From NCBI GenBank assembly GCA_002359655.1, contig DENL01000053.1:1-5764 (forward strand): DNA of 5,764 nt. The letters run 5' to 3'. The notes below the pieces were generated by a model. That model saw nothing but the letters and a program-made list of their open reading frames with translations. It was not told the origin of the DNA and did not search any database. Positions within the stretch are counted from its first letter, which is position 1. The number at the start of each line of letters is the position of its first letter. This document shows positions 1-5,752 of the stretch, piece after piece. A program made the translations under genes and the position numbers. This DNA comes from Rickettsiales bacterium UBA2645 (GTDB lineage Bacteria; Pseudomonadota; Alphaproteobacteria; Rickettsiales; UBA1997).

Positions 1-2352
1 GGATTATCCCGAATTGGCGTTAATAAGGAAGAAAAATGGAACATAAATTTATTTGCCAATACTGACAAAAAAACAGGTAAACCAAAGCAGAAGCTCGATG
101 AACATTTGGTTAAGGTTAGTGAATACGGACTAAAAATCAGTCAAAGCCTGTCAAGATTCGCAACTGAAATGGATTTTGCTTACGACATAAAATCGCTAAA
201 ACAAAAAAGCCCCAAAGGTTTTGAGTGGCAAGATAAAGCAGTTGCAAAAATAGATGAATTTAAAAAGCAAAATTCCAATCACAAAGATTGTGGATATTTT
301 GTGGTAAATATTGCCAGCACTGGGTGCGGCAAAACAATTGCTAATGCAAAAGTTATGCAGGCGTTGTCGGAGGATTCTGAAAGTTTACGATTTATTCTGG
401 CTTTAGGTCTTCGAACTTTAACTTTGCAAACTGGTGATGAATATCGTGAAAAAATTGGTTTAGGAAAAGATGAACTAGCAGTTCTGATTGGATCTTCAGC
501 GATTAAAGAACTTCACGAGAAAGCAAAAAAAGAAGATAAAGAAGAAATAACTTTTGAAGAAATTGGTTCAGAATCTTTGGAAGAATTGATTTTAGAAGAT
601 TTGGATTATTCAGATTCGCCAACTGCTGATTTTCTTGATGCCATAATTCCTAAAAATAACGCTAACAAACTTAAGGCATTTTTGTACAAACCAGTTTTGG
701 CTTGCACCATTGATCACATAATGTCGGCAACTGAAACCACACGTGGCGGAAAATATATTTTACCCTGTTTAAGGCTACTTTCTTCTGATTTAGTAATTGA
801 TGAAATTGACGATTTTAACGAGAAAGATTTAGTCGCAATTGGTCGTTTAATTCACTTGGCGGCAATGCTTGGGCGTAAAGTTATGATTTCTTCTGCAACC
901 ATTCCTCCAAGTCTGGCAGAAGGGTTTTTTAATGCTTATCAAGAAGGCTGGAAAATTCACGCTAACTTCAAGCAAACCAACCAAAATATTGCCTGCATTT
1001 GGATTGATGAATTTAATTCTGAAGTTGAATTGATTGATAAAAATGAATCTTTGATGGCTTGTGATTCGTACAAAAACTTCCATCAAAAATTTATCGCCAA
1101 ACGCATTACAAATCTTGAGAAACAACCAACAGGGCGAAAAGGATTTATTGTTAAAGTTGACGAATTGTTATTCGAGAAAACTGATCAGCAAAAAAAATAT
1201 TTTGAGAAAGTAAGGCAAACTGCCATCAAACTTCACCAGCAGCACAATATTGTTGATACAAAAACCGGAAAGCTGGTTTCGTTTGGCGTAATTCGCATGG
1301 CTAATATTCCGCCTTGTATTGAGCTAACTCGTTATTTATTGGAAACGACTTGGGAAGAAAATTTTGCACCAAAAATTATGGCTTATCACAGTCGCCAAGT
1401 TTTGCTTTTGCGCCACGAGCAAGAAAAACATTTAGATGAAGTTTTGAAGCGTAAAGAAAAATCCGAAGAAATTCCCGAAGCTCTTAAAAATAAAATTATT
1501 CGAGCCCACATTGATTCAACAACTGCAAAAAATGTGATGTTTATTTTGGTGGCAACACCAGTTGAAGAAGTTGGCAGAGACCATGATTTTGATTGGGCAA
1601 TTGTTGAACCATCTTCTTATCGCTCAATTATTCAACTTTCTGGCCGTGTGCGCCGTCATCGCCAATCTAAAATAGATGAGCCAAATGTGGCGGTGATGCA
1701 ATATAATTTGCGAGCTTTGAGACAAAATGGAAAAGCTGAAACTGCAGCATTCTGCCGCCCTGGTTATGAAACGGCAAAATCATTAAAGCTGAGCCATCAT
1801 GATCTTTGTAAATTAATCGACGAAACAACTTTGGAAAACAGCATCAACGCCATTCCAAGAATCACGCAGCCAAAAAATCTTAATCCAAAGGAAAACCTTG
1901 CCGACCTTGAGCACCAAGCAATGCACAATGTTTTAACTAGTTATAACAAAACTGGTCCGAAAAATTTACAGGCATGGCTGAGCGAAAGCTGGTGGCTAAC
2001 TGCTTTACCACAGCAAATCAATCGCTTCAGAGAAAGTGCACCCGAAACAAAATTATTTTTGGTTTGGAATGAGGGAAAATTAGAGTTTTGTGAAAAAACT
2101 GAAAGCGGTGAATTTATTAATCGTGAGCCAGTTCATAACATCCAGAAACTTCCTCAAATTCCAGAAGAGCTTTCTAAGAAATTATGGCTCGAAAGAAATT
2201 ACACAGAGCTTTTGGAAAAATATGTTGATGAAGATGATGACGATTTAAACAAAGAAGACTCGATGAATAAGAAATCAAAAAAGTACGGAGAGATAAATAT
2301 TGGACCAAAGGGCAAATATTTTTACAGCGACCAGTTGGGAATGTGGAAATAA
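1..2352 (+). CDS. cas3: Type I-F CRISPR helicase-nuclease Cas3 (Cas2-Cas3 fusion type), 5'-truncated by window edge
   Basis: Cas3 is the ATP-driven 3'-5' helicase/nuclease that the Csy surveillance complex recruits to unwind and degrade target DNA. The frame is open from base 1 to the TAA at 2350-2352 (783 codons). The TTG at 106 is internal, so the true start lies upstream. Superfamily 2 helicase motifs appear in order: FEWQ Q-motif (about 220-231), Walker A STGCGKT (316-336), Walker B DEID (799-810), motif III SSATIPP (889-909), motif V ATPVEEVGRDHDFDW (from 1552), and motif VI QLSGRVRRHR (1633-1662). The strings ALGLRTLTLQTG...YRE and AVLIGSSAIKELHE, and a C-terminal domain with WWLTALPQQINRFRES, are typical of the I-F branch rather than other Cas3 types. 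Usual length is about 1,050-1,100 residues, so the Cas2 and most or all of the HD part are missing only because the window starts here. No break is seen. The tail is acidic (DEDDDD) then basic. A 64-bp gap separates it from a MazF-like gene rather than the expected csy1. Confidence 0.94.
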   Translation, partial: GLSRIGVNKEEKWNINLFANTDKKTGKPKQKLDEHLVKVSEYGLKISQSLSRFATEMDFAYDIKSLKQKSPKGFEWQDKAVAKIDEFKKQNSNHKDCGYFVVNIASTGCGKTIANAKVMQALSEDSESLRFILALGLRTLTLQTGDEYREKIGLGKDELAVLIGSSAIKELHEKAKKEDKEEITFEEIGSESLEELILEDLDYSDSPTADFLDAIIPKNNANKLKAFLYKPVLACTIDHIMSATETTRGGKYILPCLRLLSSDLVIDEIDDFNEKDLVAIGRLIHLAAMLGRKVMISSATIPPSLAEGFFNAYQEGWKIHANFKQTNQNIACIWIDEFNSEVELIDKNESLMACDSYKNFHQKFIAKRITNLEKQPTGRKGFIVKVDELLFEKTDQQKKYFEKVRQTAIKLHQQHNIVDTKTGKLVSFGVIRMANIPPCIELTRYLLETTWEENFAPKIMAYHSRQVLLLRHEQEKHLDEVLKRKEKSEEIPEALKNKIIRAHIDSTTAKNVMFILVATPVEEVGRDHDFDWAIVEPSSYRSIIQLSGRVRRHRQSKIDEPNVAVMQYNLRALRQNGKAETAAFCRPGYETAKSLKLSHHDLCKLIDETTLENSINAIPRITQPKNLNPKENLADLEHQAMHNVLTSYNKTGPKNLQAWLSESWWLTALPQQINRFRESAPETKLFLVWNEGKLEFCEKTESGEFINREPVHNIQKLPQIPEELSKKLWLERNYTELLEKYVDEDDDDLNKEDSMNKKSKKYGEINIGPKGKYFYSDQLGMWK

Positions 2353-2416
2353 TATTTCTGCAAATTTATTTTTTCGTACTCGCAATCTTTAATCACTAAA
2401 AAACACCACAAAACCT

Positions 2417-2830
2417 ATGGAACAGAATCTTGATCAATGGAACGATCTAAAGAAAAAGTTAAATATTCAGCCTAAATCACCAAGTTTTGAAGAGCGTGAA
2501 ATTTGGTGGTGCAGTATAGGTTTAAATGTTGGGCATGAAGAAAATGGCAAAAGCGAACTTTTTAGTCGGCCGGTTTTAGTGGTCAGAAAGTTCAACCGAC
2601 ATATTTTTTTGGGAATTCCTTTAACCAGTAAAATTAAAGAACATCACAAGTTCTATCATAAAATTCATTTTAAAGACAAAGAGCAGAGCGTGATGTTGTC
2701 TCAGGCAAGAGTTTGGGAAAGTAAAAGATTAACCAGAATAAAAGGGAAATTGTCAGCGGAACAATTTAGAGAGATAAGAATCTTACTTAGTAAGATTGTG
2801 CTGGGAGATTATCCAGCCCCTCATTTCTGA
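2417..2830 (+). CDS. PemK/MazF-family endoribonuclease toxin (solitary)
   Basis: This is a 137-residue protein of the PemK/MazF toxin family, whose members cleave mRNA or other RNA at short motifs to arrest growth. The family pattern is visible: EIWWCSIGLNVGHE at residues 28-41 (the usual 'GDIWW...vG.E' opening), SRPVLVVRKFN at 50-60, PLTSK at 68-72, LSQARVWESKRL near 94-105, then a C-terminal helix. R51 (RPVLVV) and T70 (PLTS) match the conserved Arg and Thr of MazF active sites, so it looks catalytically competent. The first 25 residues (QWNDLKKKL) extend beyond minimal MazF. The ATG at 2417 has no clear Shine-Dalgarno sequence, and no better start is evident. No antitoxin-sized gene is adjacent on either side: cas3 ends 64 bp upstream, and only 84 bp separate its stop from the transposon end. 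It could be co-transcribed with cas3, since no terminator is visible between them. Family assignment is firm; RNA target and any CRISPR link are unknown. Confidence 0.86.
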   Translation: MEQNLDQWNDLKKKLNIQPKSPSFEEREIWWCSIGLNVGHEENGKSELFSRPVLVVRKFNRHIFLGIPLTSKIKEHHKFYHKIHFKDKEQSVMLSQARVWESKRLTRIKGKLSAEQFREIRILLSKIVLGDYPAPHF

Positions 2831-2914
2831 GAGGCTGTTTGTCCCTGATGGGAATTTGTGCGTTCATGAAAAACCATAACCAAAAAATGTCAACCAAAGA
2901 CTTATGAAAAAAAT
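2831..2914. other. Intergenic remnant between mazF-like gene and transposon left end
   Basis: This 84-bp stretch outside the transposon contains two very short hairpins: CTCA/TGAG at about 2820-2831, overlapping the mazF-like stop, and TCCC/GGGA at 2842-2853. Neither has a U-tract, so I do not call a terminator. It ends in ATG followed by a run of A (2904-2913), the probable insertion site. The ATG at 2904 could be the start of a gene cut by the insertion, but no good ribosome binding site precedes it. I recognise no RNA gene and no type I-F CRISPR repeat. Confidence 0.5.
2907..2914. repeat. Candidate left copy of 8-bp target-site duplication
   Basis: The eight bases just outside the left inverted repeat are AAAAAAAT. 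IS1595-family elements are known to duplicate about 8 bp of AT-rich target, so this is the expected left copy. The matching right copy would begin immediately after the window's last base and cannot be seen. Confidence 0.4.
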
Positions 2915-2937
2915 GGCAATTATCCCCGCACGGACTA
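2915..2937 (+). repeat. Left terminal inverted repeat of the IS1595-family element
   Basis: This end starts GGCAATTATCCC and closes with GGACTA. Compared with the reverse complement of the window end, 18 of 23 positions agree. The differences are at positions 3, 13, 14, 15 and 18. Similarity stops after position 23. It lies 28 bp upstream of the passenger start codon. Confidence 0.83.
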
Positions 2938-2952
2938 TTGCATTTTTGGAAA

Positions 2953-2959
2953 GAGGGGG
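2953..2959 (+). promoter_or_regulatory. Ribosome binding site of the passenger ATPase gene
   Basis: The purine tract GAGGGGG lies 6 bases before the ATG at 2966, and its GAGG core (2953-2956) 9 bases before. It is the clearest Shine-Dalgarno-like sequence in the window and supports the ATG at 2966 as the start. No good promoter is seen between the left repeat and this site, so transcription may come from outside the element. Confidence 0.6.
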
Positions 2960-2965
2960 TAAAGT

Positions 2966-4348
2966 ATGAGTATTAAAAACTCAGAAACTAACTCCTCAGT
3001 TGAAATGAAAACAGATTTAACAAACGCAGTTAAAAAATACAAAAAAACTAGTATTTATGATGCTATAAACGAGGCGATAGTTAACTCTATCCAAGCGGGT
3101 GCAACAGAAATTAAAGTAAATATTGTATCAAATAACGAAAGCGATCTATTCGGCAGACAATATGTCGCCTCAGTTTCTGTAGAAGATAATGGAGATGGTT
3201 TTAATGCAGATAATAGAAAATCTTTCCTCACTTATTTGAGTAGCCACAAACAGAAAGAGCATGGTTGCCAAGGTGTTGGCAGGCTTTCTTATTTAAAATC
3301 ATTCAAAACTGCTAATGTATCAAGCAAGCAAAATAATCAATTGGTGGAGTTTGATTTTACCACCGAATTAAATGACGAGAAGCTTGAGCCGAAGCCAATT
3401 AAAGATGATACCAAAAAAACTATTATTACTTTGAATGAACCTAGAGCCAATACCAGCTATGACCTAGACAAAGCTTCTCAAGAAATTTACAATCACATGT
3501 ATCCGTTTCTTTTCTTAAGAAAAAAGGATTGTGAAATTACCATAAACAATGATAGAAAAATTACCCGAGATGATGTTAAAAATATTCAAGCTTTGAATTT
3601 TAAAGTAACAAAAAAAACAAGTGACCAAGAAGAGTCTATTGATCTTACTTTATTTTATAGATTCAGCCAGAGTGAAAAAACTATTTTAGATGACTTTTTG
3701 TGCATCAATAGCAGACCTATGAAGAGGTTTTCAAACAAACCTCTTAAAATGAAGTTAAACGAAAAAGAAGGTTATCAGATAACATTACTGCTAGAATCTG
3801 ATTGGATTAATAAGCAATCAAATCAGTTTCATGATATAGAAATTGAGGAAGATGAAGAAGATGGTCAGCAAGAAAGCACCTTTATTTTATGGTCAGATGT
3901 AAAGAAGGAGTTGGTGAAAGAGGTTAACAAACTATTAAATAAACAATTTCCCGAACTGGAAAAAGAAAATGCCAAAAAGATCAATGATCTAAAAGAAAAA
4001 TATCCTCATTATGCAGATTATATTGAAAATAGCAGTATTGGATTTGTGGATGAAAAACAAATACTTGACAATGCTTACAAGCAAGCCAGAACAGAAGAGC
4101 AAAGACTAGAAAGTAAAAACACCTCAATCGAAGATGTTAAAAGATGCGTAAGTAATGATCTGATAAGGTATATTTTACACCGACAAAAAATTATCGAAAA
4201 ACTACAAGAATTGAAAAATACTGAAATCGAAAAAGAGGTGCATAACCTCTTCTTAGAGCAAGGATTGGAAGGAGTCGATGAAAGACAAGTTCCATTAGAT
4301 AAAAATAACCTATGGCTCTTGGATGATAAATTTATGAGCTATACCTAA
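2966..4348 (+). CDS. GHKL (Hsp90/MutL/MORC-like) ATPase, N-terminal part of an interrupted ATPase-nuclease
   Basis: This 460-codon ORF has a GHKL ATP-binding fold at its N-terminus. Motif I is NEAIVNSIQAGA (residues 35-46; E36 is the catalytic base position, N40 the Mg-ligand position, with Q43 where many relatives have D). Motif II is EDNGDGF (73-79). Motif III is GCQGVGRLSYL (100-110). A motif-IV-like KKTIITLNEP follows near 150-160. Residues about 200-300 resemble a transducer-like region (FLCINSRPMKR), ending in an acidic stretch (EIEEDEEDGQQE). A helical, charged segment (about 310-440) leads to NLWLLDDKFMSYT just before the stop. In relatives as I recall them, NLWLLDD...Y..ASD is the link into a C-terminal nuclease domain, so the protein ends mid-linker. 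ATPases of this type fused to nucleases are associated with restriction and phage-defence loci; function here is inferred. A good ribosome binding site fixes the start. The same frame continues past the TAA at 4346-4348. Confidence 0.85.
   Translation: MSIKNSETNSSVEMKTDLTNAVKKYKKTSIYDAINEAIVNSIQAGATEIKVNIVSNNESDLFGRQYVASVSVEDNGDGFNADNRKSFLTYLSSHKQKEHGCQGVGRLSYLKSFKTANVSSKQNNQLVEFDFTTELNDEKLEPKPIKDDTKKTIITLNEPRANTSYDLDKASQEIYNHMYPFLFLRKKDCEITINNDRKITRDDVKNIQALNFKVTKKTSDQEESIDLTLFYRFSQSEKTILDDFLCINSRPMKRFSNKPLKMKLNEKEGYQITLLLESDWINKQSNQFHDIEIEEDEEDGQQESTFILWSDVKKELVKEVNKLLNKQFPELEKENAKKINDLKEKYPHYADYIENSSIGFVDEKQILDNAYKQARTEEQRLESKNTSIEDVKRCVSNDLIRYILHRQKIIEKLQELKNTEIEKEVHNLFLEQGLEGVDERQVPLDKNNLWLLDDKFMSYT
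4346..4348 (+). other. Premature in-frame TAA in the passenger gene
   Basis: This codon ends the ATPase ORF while downstream coding similarity continues in the same frame. It is TAA, not TGA, so the UGA-to-Gly or UGA-to-Trp codes known in some bacteria cannot explain it. TAA also ends cas3, the nuclease part and the transposase in this window. Confidence 0.75.
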
Positions 4349-4420
4349 GTAGCTAGTGAAAAAGCAATCAGCACATTTCTTGAGAAAGTAGGATTAGAAA
4401 AAAACGGCTCAAATGAAGAA

Positions 4421-4795
4421 ATGGACATTGTTTTATACAGCAATGAGCAAGAGAGAAAAAGAGCGGTGATTCTTGAGCTAAAGAAACTTACAGCAAACTA
4501 CAAAGAGAACGGAACAGGAATTAATCAGCTATTCAATTACAGCGTTCAACTATATGGCGCAGGAGTAAAAGAATTATATCTTTACCTCATCGCCGAAATT
4601 GACGATAAATTTAGAATACAACTGGTCTCAAAAGAAGGATTTAAAAGGATATTTTCACACGAAGGAGAGGTTTATCAAAACAGTTATCCTGATTTTAACG
4701 CTTACATTCAGATTATATCACCTAATGCAATTATTGCTGATGCAAATGCACGAAATAAGACATTTTTAGATATAATTAAAAGCTCCAAAAAATAA
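4421..4795 (+). CDS. PD-(D/E)XK nuclease domain, C-terminal part of the interrupted passenger protein
   Basis: This 124-codon ORF holds the core of a PD-(D/E)XK nuclease. D2 (MDIVLY) fits the metal-binding Asp, E19-L-K21 in VILELKK is the (D/E)XK pair, and Q36...Y40 (NQLFNY) matches the QxxxY motif of RecB-like members. The C-terminus SPNAIIADANARNKTF resembles the ending of GHKL-ATPase-linked nucleases. If translation began at this ATG, the catalytic Asp would be residue 2 and the preceding helix (SEKAISTFLEKVG, encoded at about 4355-4393) would be lost. Only a weak GAAG lies 2 bases upstream of the ATG. Both points suggest the domain was originally translated as part of one longer protein starting at 2966. 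It is unclear whether it is now expressed separately by reinitiation, by readthrough, or not at all. Its stop is 3 bp from the convergent transposase stop. Confidence 0.78.
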   Translation: MDIVLYSNEQERKRAVILELKKLTANYKENGTGINQLFNYSVQLYGAGVKELYLYLIAEIDDKFRIQLVSKEGFKRIFSHEGEVYQNSYPDFNAYIQIISPNAIIADANARNKTFLDIIKSSKK

Positions 4796-4800
4796 TTATT
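4791..4800. other. Palindrome joining the two convergent stop codons
   Basis: AATAATTATT is its own reverse complement. It contains the TAA of the nuclease ORF (4793-4795) and two bases of the transposase stop on the other strand. It has no GC stem, so I do not call it a terminator. Confidence 0.5.
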
Positions 4801-5692
4801 ACAGAACCGCCTGCGCCAGCACTAGATCAAACATTCCTTTGTTCTTCCTGTTGTTATATCTGAACGCAAACTCGTTCACATAATGTTGCAAATGCTTCTT
4901 GCTCACATGATGATAAATCCCATAAACGCCACGCTTCAAAGTTGACCAGAAGCCTTCAATTGAATTTGTGTGAGCGTCAGTACCTTTTTTGTATTCGCCT
5001 TTTGAGTGATTAACAACTTGGTGCTGAAACTGACTATAAAGCCAGTAATAAGCCTTGTGTTCGTCTGTCATTATCTGGCTGCCTTTCTTCACATTCTCGT
5101 GAATCTTAGCCATAATTGTATCACGCTTTGCATCATCTAAAACAAAGGCTCTAACTTCTTTGTCTCTTTCAAGCATTCCCAAAACAATCATTTTCTCAAA
5201 GATGCCTTTAGCAGCAACTCTTTCGCTCATGTGTTTGTTTTCTGCTTTGCCGCCTAGATAAGTTTCGTCAATCTCGATTATGGTTTGCATAAAATCGTCA
5301 TCATGGTCGTCATCTTTTTTATCGCTTTTTTTCTTTTTATTACCCATCGCAAGACGAATCTGGCGAAGCATACGCCAAGCGGTTTTGTAGGTTGTGCCAA
5401 TTTCACGCTGTAATTGAAGCGCACTTATTCCTTTCTTTCCGTTCAAGAAAAGATGAATTGCATAGAACCATTTTTTTAAGTCAGTTGAAGATTTTTCAAA
5501 AATCGTTCCAGCGAAAACTGAAAAGGTATTTTTGCAAGCTGGACATTGCATTTTTCTATTGTCGTAGGTGGCGTAAATATCAGCCGAGCCGCAGTGCCTG
5601 CATTTAAAATCATTGCCGTATCTAATGTTGCAGAAATACTCTACAATCTTAGGCTCACTTGGGAATTTTTTCTTAAACTCTTGAAAGTTCAT
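4799..5692 (-). CDS. IS1595-family DDE transposase
   Basis: This 297-residue protein catalyses cut or copy transfer of the element by binding its terminal repeats. Domains in order: N-terminal zinc ribbon (C31-R-H-C34 and C50-P-A-C53); a helix-turn-helix region with KKGISALQLQREIGTTYKTAW (87-106, last part); and an RNase-H-like catalytic core with D142 (IDETYLGG), D210 (TDEHKAY) and the HTNSIEGFWS block (241-250), whose N243 or E246 supplies the third metal ligand. The phrase TIFEKSSTDLKKWFYAIHLFLNGK is typical of IS1595 transposases. Length is normal for the family and the frame is unbroken, so it may be active. A Lys- then Asp-rich low-complexity spacer (119-133) separates the DNA-binding part from the core. 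The ATG (complement of 5690-5692) lacks a strong Shine-Dalgarno sequence, which fits low expression. A promoter is seen upstream in the right terminal repeat. Confidence 0.96.
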   Translation of the reverse strand: MNFQEFKKKFPSEPKIVEYFCNIRYGNDFKCRHCGSADIYATYDNRKMQCPACKNTFSVFAGTIFEKSSTDLKKWFYAIHLFLNGKKGISALQLQREIGTTYKTAWRMLRQIRLAMGNKKKKSDKKDDDHDDDFMQTIIEIDETYLGGKAENKHMSERVAAKGIFEKMIVLGMLERDKEVRAFVLDDAKRDTIMAKIHENVKKGSQIMTDEHKAYYWLYSQFQHQVVNHSKGEYKKGTDAHTNSIEGFWSTLKRGVYGIYHHVSKKHLQHYVNEFAFRYNNRKNKGMFDLVLAQAVL

Positions 5693-5724
5693 ACTTGAGA
5701 GGCTTTAAAGTTAGTAATAGTCTA

Positions 5725-5752
5725 ACTGTAGAACCTTAATTTAGTCTGTCAA
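5725..5752 (-). promoter_or_regulatory. Transposase promoter, -35 box inside the right terminal repeat
   Basis: On the minus strand a perfect -35 hexamer TTGACA (complement of 5747-5752) is followed after 16 bp by TACAGT (complement of 5725-5730), a 4-of-6 match to TATAAT. This places a start site about 25 bases before the transposase ATG. The -35 box covers positions 13-18 of the terminal repeat, so transposase bound to the end could repress its own promoter (inference). Confidence 0.6.

Larger units (their letters stand above)
2966..4795 (+). pseudogene. Full-length GHKL ATPase-PD-(D/E)XK nuclease gene interrupted by one in-frame TAA
   Basis: Both ORFs are in the same frame and the 24 codons between them are open, so apart from the TAA at codon 461 the frame runs for 609 codons. 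Across the stop it reads DDKFMSYT, stop, VASEKAISTFLEKVG, which resembles the continuous linker of single-chain relatives. The likely original codon was a sense codon one base away, for example TAC or TAT (Tyr). No frameshift is needed. TAGs also occur in the other two frames at 4350 and 4354, so frameshifting here would not bypass termination. Motifs on both sides look intact, which favours a very recent mutation, a sequencing error, or a tolerated split or readthrough over long decay. I label it a pseudogene provisionally. Confidence 0.7.

Noticed and set aside
1..10. GGATTATCCC at the window start, and a similar GGAGATTATCC near 2804-2814, as extra transposon ends
   Set aside because: Both are inside coding sequence (cas3 and the mazF-like gene) and match only the first dozen bases or fewer, with gaps; chance similarity.
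847..1125. 92-codon reading frame on the minus strand inside cas3
   Set aside because: It is antisense to helicase motif III and the following conserved Cas3 region and resembles no family I know; it is a shadow of the real gene.
2353..2416. T-rich stretch after cas3 as a terminator, or a promoter for the mazF-like gene
   Set aside because: There is a T-run at about 2366-2374 but no GC stem before it, and candidate -35/-10 boxes are spaced too closely (about 12 bp).
2831..2914. CRISPR repeat or small RNA between the mazF-like gene and the element
   Set aside because: No repeated unit and no I-F-type palindromic repeat is present; only 4-bp stems and a few AACC repeats in AT-rich sequence.
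2828..2962. Continuation of the mazF-like frame past its TGA if UGA were a sense codon, as in some CPR lineages
   Set aside because: The long genes in the window contain no in-frame TGA in over 1,600 codons, so UGA recoding is unlikely. The extension would also run into the transposon repeat.
2904..2969. 21-codon ORF from the A-tract through the left repeat, overlapping the passenger ATG by ATGA
   Set aside because: It begins outside the element and runs through the inverted repeat. It has no ribosome binding site of its own and resembles no known peptide. Translational coupling is possible but unsupported.
4788..4803. TAATTAT at the passenger/transposase junction as an alternative left end of a one-gene IS
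   Set aside because: Only about 7 AT-rich bases match the right repeat; the GG tip, the CCC block and the GACTA block are missing, and it overlaps the transposase stop. The match at 2915 is far better.
5392..5607. 71-codon plus-strand frame inside the transposase gene
   Set aside because: It lies opposite the zinc-ribbon and HTH coding region, with Cys/His/Arg-rich antisense composition; a shadow.
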